This document shows positions 56,515 to 64,000 of a stretch of 64,000 nt of DNA, piece after piece. Position 1 is the stretch's first letter. Every line of letters starts with the position of its first letter. This DNA is from Neocallimastix lanati (nom. inval.) (Eukaryota > Neocallimastigomycota > Neocallimastigomycetes > Neocallimastigales > Neocallimastigaceae): NCBI GenBank assembly GCA_016946835.1, contig JACVTC010000109.1, forward strand, positions 483,501 to 547,500, given 5' to 3'. The position numbers and the translations under genes are program-made. The notes under the pieces are model-generated. The model was not told the origin of the DNA. It was given only the letters and a program-made list of their open reading frames with translations, and searched no databases.

Positions 56515-57534
56515 AGGATTCGAAAAAAATTTAGCTTGATTTTTATATATATAAATTTTATATATTTATTAATTAAATATGAATCTAATATTAATTATAT
56601 ATTAATTATATATTTGTACATTTAATATTCTAACTTGAATATATATATATATAATATTTTTATTTTATTTTATTTTTTTTTTTTTAAAAAATACTAAAAA
56701 TATTTTATATAAAAGTCCATATGAAAAATTCCATTTCACTAATGCTACACTTAAATTTTCTGGTCAAGGTTCAGTTACTCAAGAAAAAAAACCATTCAAA
56801 ATTGATCTTTCAGAAAATGAAACAGAACCTACAAATTGTGAAATCTTTGATCGTAAAGAATTTAAGTTACGTAGTTTACGTTATGATGAATCTTATATTA
56901 AAAACAAACTCGCTGGAGATATTGCTGAATCTTTAGGTTTACCTATTGCCCAAACTGCTCCTTGTAGGTTATATATTAATAATAAATCTTATGGTTTATA
57001 TGAAATATCTGATATGTATAAGAAAAAGTTTATAAGAAGATTCTTTAATCCAGAAAAGAATTCTGATGATTATATTTATGGAGCATTCTATAAGGTATAA
57101 GGGGAAATATAAGGGAAAATATATATATATATATATATATACAATTGATATTTAAAATATATTTTCAGAAGTTTATTTTTATAATTTTATTTATATATTT
57201 ATTTATTTTAATATATTAATTAAAAATGTTTTAAATATATATATAATATTATCAATTACTATAGGGTGTATCAGGAAAATATCCTGCTTATTTATATAGT
57301 GATTTTCCAGGAACTGATATTTCTAGTCTTTATGATAACGTAATACCTCCTACTCAAAATTCAACTGATCCTTATGCTGATCTTAAAGCTATGATGACGT
57401 AAAAATACATTTATCTAATTTCTAATAATTTTTTATTATTTTTTTAATGTTTTATGTAAAATGTAAATAAATATTAATATTAATATTATTTATTATTTAT
57501 TATTTATTATTTATTATTTATTATTTATTATTTA

Positions 57535-57582
<48 letters not shown>

Positions 57583-59008
57583 TATTTGTATAATTTATAT
57601 ACGTAAAAGATGGCTTACTAATTTACAACAAAATGCTTCCAAAGAAGAAATTGAACAAAAATTTGATATTGATATGTTCTTAAAATAGTTAGTTTTATAT
57701 ATATAATAAAAATAATTATGATTATTGTTATATAGTTGTTTAATTTTATTTATTATGATTATTATTATGATTTTTATTTTATTTTATTTTATTTTATTTT
57801 ATTTTATTTTATTTTATTTTATTTTATTTTATTTTATTTTATTTTATTTTATTTTATTTTATTTTATTTTTTATTTCTTCATATATAATTAAAATTATAT
57901 TATTTTCATTATTTTTATTTTAAACTAATAAAATTATAATACAATTTAATTTTTATTTTAATAGTGCTCTAATTGAATATTTAATTTGCCATTGGGATGG
58001 GTAATTATAGTAATTTTTATATAAAATATAATATAATCTTTTTTTATTTTATTTAGTTATTTTATTTTCAATATATATATTAGTCCATAAATATTAATAT
58101 ATTTTTTTTTCTTCATTATTATAATATTTTATGTAAATTAAATAATATAGTTATTTAAGTCATGGTAATAATTTCTTTATTTATATTGAACCAAATAATG
58201 GTAAATATCACATTTTATCTTATGATTTTGATATGAGTTTTGGAAAATGGTGTAATGCAAAAACTGTATGTATTTTTATTTATAATAGTTATTATTATTA
58301 TTGTTATTTATTTTTTTTTTTTTATTATTTTAATATAAATTATTATTATAATATTAAACTAAGTATTAACATAATTTTTTTAAAATAATATTTTTTTAAT
58401 TAATTATAAAGGGTACGATTGGTGAATATATTGCTAATGTTGTTGAACCAGATAAAAGAACCTATGGTACCGGACCACAAAGAGTCCCATTACTTTATCA
58501 AAAAATCTTGGCTAATCCAAATATTGAACCACTATTTGAAGATTTATTAAAAAATGTTGTTACTAACTTATTTAACATAAATGCATTAGGCCCAAGAATT
58601 GATTACTTCTTTACTTTCTTAAAGAATGATATGTATTGGGATGTTGAGTGCTTATCCAGAATCGAAACTAAATTTTCCACTGGAGCTGATGTTCAAGATA
58701 AGCCAACCATCAATATTATAAATTTACAATTCTCTGATGCTGATAATGATCCAGAAAATTTAAAAGCATTCGTTAAGTTTAAATCTAACGATCTTGCTAA
58801 GATTTATGGTATTACTGATTTAAAAGCAGATTTTAAATCTTCCGTTGGAAATAAATTAGTAACCATAGGAGACAAAATTGATGAAACTGATGATAATAAA
58901 CCAGAATTTCTTAAAGTTAGTGGGGTTATTTCAACTGTTAATAAACCAACAATATTTTTATTTATATTAAGTTTTTTTATTAATTTACTTAATATAAATT
59001 TAAATTAA
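55692..59008 (+). CDS. CotH kinase family protein F (collagen-like insert, probable GPI or membrane anchor)
   Basis: Eight exons: 55692-55719, 55890-56448, 56716-57094, 57265-57398, 57610-57687, 57965-58000, 58151-58265, 58412-59008. They sum to 1926 nt (641 residues). The signal peptide is MNFLFSSLL/VITYIIKSYA. Exon 2 is 75 nt longer than in B and C because of an in-frame Gly/Ala/Thr-rich insert (SYGATGATGATGIAGVTG, then an Ala-rich stretch) between YYEITG and NELSL. Motifs are SDYGGSSVSVNIDG, GQGSVTQEKKPFKIDLSE, CRLYINNKSYGLYEISD, CHWDG and SYDFDMSFGKWC. The C-terminus has a longer spacer and a hydrophobic tail (KPTIFLFILSFFINLL), an anchor-like end as in A and C. Intron 5 has an unusual gttagt donor. 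Intron 2 begins with a T tract of about 54. Confidence 0.94.
57479..57592 (+). repeat. (TTATTTA)n and (ATT)n in intron 4 of CotH F
   Basis: About nine heptamer units followed by about 17 ATT units, lying within the intron between 57398 and 57610. Confidence 0.9.
57776..57870 (+). repeat. (TTTTA)n pentamer array in intron 5 of CotH F
   Basis: About 19 perfect TTTTA units. Similar arrays are in intron 2 of CotH B and intron 7 of CotH D. Confidence 0.93.
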
Positions 59009-59598
59009 TTCATTATTGAAATTATCTTTATATATATATATATTTATTTATTATTGAAAATTAACTTTTATTTTTTATTTTAATTTCTTTTTTTCTTTTC
59101 TTTTCTTTTATACTTTATTATTTTTTATTTTAATTTCTTTTTTCTTTTCTTTTATTATTATTTTATTTTAATTTTTTTTATTTTTTTTTATTTTTTTTTT
59201 TTAATAATTTATCTCTTAAAAATTAAAAATTAAAATTTTTTATTTATTATTATATATATTTTTAAAGAAAAAAAAAATAATAAAATGAAATAAAAAAAAA
59301 AAAAAAAAAAAAATCAAAACTAAAATAAACGAATTAAAAACAAAATCGAAATAAACGAATTAAAACTATTGTATAAACATACAAAATATATATATTGTAT
59401 ATAAGTGAAAAAAAATATTATAATATGAACAAATAAAATAAAATGATAGTATAGAAATAAAAATTATAATAATTTTATTTTAATATTTAATATTTTTTTT
59501 ATAATTATTTATTTATTTAATGAATTTATTTTAGATTTAATGTAAAAATACTTTGTAAAAATAAATAAAATAAATAAATAAAATAAAACTAATAAAAC

Positions 59599-59639
<41 letters not shown>

Positions 59640-59867
59640 GTAATAAAAATAATAATAAAAAGAATAATTATGAACTTTATATTTAATAAAAATTTAATTA
59701 ATGTTTAATATTTAATTTAATCACTTATATAATTAAATAAAACATATTTATTATAAAATTTATGACTAACTTATTATTTAAAGTAATATTTATATATTAT
59801 TTATTATTATTATCTTATTATCTTATAATTAACATTAAGTGTAATAATCGTTCTTCACATAACAAAA
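59009..59867. other. AT-rich spacer
   Basis: CTTTT-type pyrimidine runs near 59090-59150, A tracts, and a duplicated aaataaacgaattaaaa block at 59319-59367. An AAT array lies at 59601-59638. No gene seen. Confidence 0.4.
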
Positions 59868-61067
59868 TCTAAGAAAGTTGAATCTTATAATAATGACTAT
59901 TTTGGTTTGAGGAGGCATTTAGTGGATATCATACTTTCTATTTTACTATGCAGATGTTATTTCTATTTTTTATTTACTTATTTATTTATTTATTTATTTA
60001 TTATTAATATTATTATTTTTTTTTTGGTAGAAATAATATAAATTCATGTCATATAACACTACAATAAACTTTAATATAATATTTTCATTAAATCTTTATT
60101 ATATAATAATTTTATTTTAAAGAGATTATTATTTTTTTACAATTTTTATATATATATGTATATATTATCTTTATATATTTATAATGTATTTTTTAGTTTT
60201 AATATACATAATATATTAATCTATTTAATTTAATGTATATAAATAAAACAATGAAAATCTATTCTATTTTTGGTAGTCTAAAAAATAAAAATAAAAAATA
60301 AAAATTAAAAATTAAATATATATATATATAAATATAAATAAAAAAAAATAAAAAATAAAAATAAAAATAAAAATAAAAACAATTAATATTTGCAATTATA
60401 AGTAAATATTAAAGAGTCTTTAATAGCTCTTCTTGAGTTTACTTTTTTTTTCACTACCAAAAAGAGTTAACATCTAGTTTATATAGTATGGATGGATTTC
60501 TATTATTTGTTCTTCGAATTCATCTAATACCTACAGTAATAATTAATTTTTTCACATCTAAAGAAATTGAATCTTCTAATAATAAACTTTTGGTTTGAGG
60601 ATATGTTTAGTGGATACCACACTATTTATTTTACAGACGTTACTTCTATGTTTTATATATATATATATATATATTTTGTTTAATTACATATCATAAATTA
60701 TCATAATTTAAATTTTTTATCCTATTTTCGTTTTATAAACTTTATTTTTTAAAAAAAAGTACTTTAAAATATTATTATATTTTCATTTTTATAAACTTTA
60801 TTTGTTAAAAAAAACTTTATTTTTAATATTATTATTGTTATAAAAATTATTTTTTACATTTTTTATACATAAATATAAATATATATATTGTTATCTCAAT
60901 ATATTTATAATACATTTTTCATTTTCAATCTACATAATATATTAACATTTTTAATAAATAAAATAATGAAAATTTATTCTCTTTTTTAGTCAAAAATTAA
61001 AAAAAAAAGTAAATAATAAAGAGCCATTAATAACATCTCTTAAATTCACTATTTTTTGATTAATAAC

Positions 61068-61098
<31 letters not shown>

Positions 61099-61375
61099 GA
61101 TTAATAGTTTATCTTAAATTTACTATTTTTTGATTAATAATAGTCCAAAAACAAATATTCTTTTCTGATTAATATTTGTAAAAAAAAAACATTATAATAA
61201 AAAGGAGTCAACATTTAGTACATATAGTAAGTAAGAATTTATATCAATAATTCTTCAAGCTCATCTAATGCACATAGTAATGATTGTTCTTTAAATGAAT
61301 TTCCTAATAATATTTCTCTTGGTTAAAGAATATAATGGACACCATATATTATAAAAAAAATAAAAAAAAAAAAAG
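59868..61375 (+). mobile_element. Three decayed, tandemly arranged LINE 3' ends
   Basis: Three blocks share the order attgaatctt, taataa..acttttggtttgagg, tttagtggataccacactat, tttacagacgttacttctat, T-rich stretch, aaaatctattctcttttt-like 3' end, A run. They lie at about 59868-60290, 60497-60995 and 61205-61375 (the last lacks its 3' half). The tttagtgga(c/t)accacactat and gatgttacttctat motifs also occur in the LINE 3' UTR at 28933-29010, so all belong to one family. Partial duplication, including the upstream attcatctaatacctacagt segment, suggests tandem amplification of an old insertion. Confidence 0.62.
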
Positions 61376-63411
61376 GTTAAAATATCTACTTATTTATTAA
61401 TTAAAATTTTTAATAGTAATGATTCAAATATCATATTATTATTCCAAAAATGATTATCAAATTAAAAGAAACCGTTAATAAATTAATTAATATAAATTTT
61501 TAATAATATAATATATAATATAATATATTGAAATATATTGTTCTCAATAATTTTTAATCAATTAATTCACCTGTAAAATTAAGTTAAAACTATTTGTATA
61601 AAAAAAAAATAAATAGTTCAATTAATTAATAATTAATATTCTATACCTATTATTTAGTTTTGAAATAAAACCTTAAATTTTATATTATATATTATTATAA
61701 ATGATTTTTTAATATATATTTTTATTTTAAAATACCTTATTTTTATTATTTATTTAATTAATTATATTATTATTATTTTTATTATTTATTTAATTAATTA
61801 TATTATTATTATTATTATTATAATACTAATGTTATTATTTATACTTTAACTATATTATTAATATTATTTTTATAATCATCACCGTATAATTATTATAATT
61901 TAAAATTTTATTTCATTGTTTTAAACCAAAATAGTATAAAAAATAGGATATTTTTTTTTTTTTTTAATTTTTATTTTATTTTTGTCCTTTCTAATTTTTT
62001 TTTTTTTAAAAAAGATAAAAAAATAGGAAGAATAAAATAAAAAACATTTTATTTTATTATATAATATTTATAATAAAATAATAAATATAATAAGTAAAAT
62101 CCAACATATATATATATATAGAAAAATAGAATCTTTTAACAGAAAATTAAATAGGTTAATAAAGATATATTTGTTCAAAATATCATAAAAAATCTTATTA
62201 TTTTTTTTCCTTTTTTTTTTTTTATTTAAATAAAAACAAGAACAAACAAACAAAACTATCATTGTAAATATTTTTTGTACTTTTTTTTTAAATACATATA
62301 AATATTTATTGAATATAGAAAAAGTAGAAGTTATTTTTTTTTTTTTTTTTGATAAAATAAATATTGAAAATAAAATTATTTCAAAATTTTATTAATGGTG
62401 AATATATATTTATATGTATATATAAAAGAAATATTATAAATTCTAGGTAATTTATAACGTATAAAAACAAATGAATAATAGCTTTTGTCTTTATTTTATT
62501 TAGCAAAACAAAATTAATTTATAACGTATAGACAAATGAATAATAGCAGAATAAATATTGAATTATAGATTGAATGGAACTTTAATATAAAAATATATTA
62601 TTTTTTTTTTACAAATTTTATAAATTATAAAATAAAAAATAGATATATATATTTCCTTTTATTTCAATAATCAAATATCTGTATCAGTAAATACAATATT
62701 ATACTATTAAACAAATGCTTCAGTATATAAAATGATATATATATATTTCTTTTTATTTCAATAATTAAATATCTCAGTATCAGTAAATAAAATATTATAC
62801 TATTAAACAAAAACTTCAGTATATAAAATATTATTTTATTAATTAAATATCTCAGTATATAAAATATTATTTTATTAATCAAATACTTTCAATATAATAT
62901 TATTTTATTAATCAAATATTCTCAATATAATATTATTTTATTAGTTAAATAACATAATCTAAAATATAATTTTGTAAATCAAATTTTTCAATATATAAAA
63001 TAATATTTTAATTATAAATTGAAATTTTATTTTTTAATTGTTTCAAGTAGTAATATTAATGAATAAATGTTGAAGCAATTCTCTTATTAAAAAAAATAAC
63101 AAAAAATAATAATATTTTTAAAAATTATTCATTTATTATATTTACAACATTAGCACTTTTTATTATTAATAGAATAAAATTATTAAATAATAAAAAATAA
63201 CAAAAATAGTAAAAATTTTAAATTTATGATTTTATTACATTTTACATTAACTATTTTAATTATTAATAGAATAAAATTTTTAATTTTTTTTTTTTTTTTT
63301 TTTTTTTTTAGATTTTTTAAAGTTCAATCAATTAAATATAAAACATAATAAAAATTTAATAAAGATAATAATCAAAATTCGAAAATTATAGATAAACAAT
63401 AACAATAAATA
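61376..63411. other. AT-rich intergenic region upstream of CotH G
   Basis: Contains a 31-bp direct repeat (aatttataacgtata..caaatgaataatagc) at about 62450-62482 and 62516-62548, and a diverged minisatellite at 62655-62945. Sequence near 63090-63260 is partly repeated (ttattaatagaataaaatt twice). No gene seen. Confidence 0.4.
62655..62945. repeat. Diverged minisatellite with shortening units
   Basis: Two long units of about 105 bp (ttatttcaataat(c/t)aaatatct, cagtatcagtaaata, atattatactattaaacaaa, cttcagtatataaaat) are followed by four shorter units of the form attttattaatcaaata(c/t)t. Confidence 0.8.
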
Positions 63412-64000
63412 ATGAATAATTTTAAATTATTTTTATTAATAGGTAATTATATAAATTTTTATGTAAAAATCATTTTTAATATAAAAATTAATTTTGTTTT
63501 TTAAATATAATTATATAGTATAACAATATAAATTTAAAATTATTCCTTTTGTACTTAATTTATTAAAAATTTTTATTGGCTAAAAAAATTTTTTTATTTT
63601 AAAAAATAATTAAATTTTATAATTTTCTTGGCAAATCATGCTTTTATAACTTACCAAATAAAAATATAATAAATGTGATTGTGATTTATGACTACTAATA
63701 TTTTTTTTTAAAAAAAAATCAATATATATAAAAATATAATAGGGTTAGCTTATATTATTAATGTACAAGCAACAGTAAAATTTAAAGTTTTATGTGGAGC
63801 TGCTGATTATGGAGGTACTGGAGTAACTGTATATATTGATGGAGTACCTAATCCTATGCAATCTCTTAATCAAGATATATTATGGGAATTTTCCTATGAA
63901 GGAACTCCAACTGAATATTATTATGAAGTCACCGGTACCGCTCAAAATGAACTTAAATTATTCGGACATCCAAGAACTTGGGATCCTCAAAGTACCACTA
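63412..64000 (+). CDS. CotH kinase family protein G, 5' end (cut by the window)
   Basis: Exon 1 is 63412-63442 (31 nt, 10 codons plus one base; donor gtaatt). Exon 2 starts at 63743 after acceptor aatag and runs open to the window end, giving 96 visible residues. The signal peptide is MNNFKLFLLI/GLAYIINVQA. Then come KFKVLCGAADYGGTGVTVYIDG, a YYYEVTGTAQNELKL block and HPRTWDPQSTT, closest to the same region of B. The phase-1 intron position and module order match the other six copies. The kinase-like part lies beyond the window. Confidence 0.92.

Overview
The window looks like a genomic segment from an anaerobic gut fungus (Neocallimastigomycota, for example a Piromyces- or Neocallimastix-like species). 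Genes sit as islands of ordinary base composition in long stretches made almost entirely of A and T, full of homopolymer tracts and ATT, TTTTA and AAATAAT arrays. Introns are short and AT-rich, with GTA-type donors and mostly TAG acceptors. The dominant gene family is the spore-coat CotH kinase family, which is expanded in these fungi. The species assignment is an inference; no rRNA or other marker gene is present.

Layout. 1-1803: the 3' part of UPF1/NAM7, the nonsense-mediated decay helicase, with one intron and an SQ/TQ-rich tail. 4615-5160: a decayed LINE reverse transcriptase (minus strand). 6209-8148: CotH gene A (minus strand, one intron). 12835-13600: a decayed MULE/FLYWCH transposase. 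14851-15011: a 5'-truncated poly(A) retroposon. 15453-21886: a complete Ty1/copia element on the minus strand with apparently identical 241-bp LTRs and two homopolymer frameshifts in pol. 24041-27564: CotH B. 28270-29229: the 3' end of a LINE. 30514-30786: a possible small acidic protein. 35491-37806: CotH C. 39550-40464: an apparently full-length poly(A)-tailed SINE-like retroposon with 12-bp target-site duplications and a nested repeat array. 43785-46672: CotH D. 50311-53728: CotH E. 55692-59008: CotH F. 59868-61375: three decayed LINE 3' ends in tandem. 63412-64000: the start of CotH G, cut by the window end.

The seven CotH genes all encode a signal peptide split by a phase-1 intron after a tiny first exon, a conserved N-terminal module and a CotH kinase-like domain, and no dockerin is visible. 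B, D, E and F share an 8-exon structure with almost identical exon lengths. C has lost the last three introns and A has lost all but the first. This 3'-biased series suggests intron removal by reverse-transcribed mRNA. A, C and F end in a hydrophobic tail (GPI- or membrane-anchor-like), whereas B, D and E end in short polar tails and should be released. One tandemly amplified family thus appears to supply both anchored and secreted products. Splice joins were deduced by hand from frame, splice dinucleotides and paralogue alignment; every joined model sums to a multiple of three.
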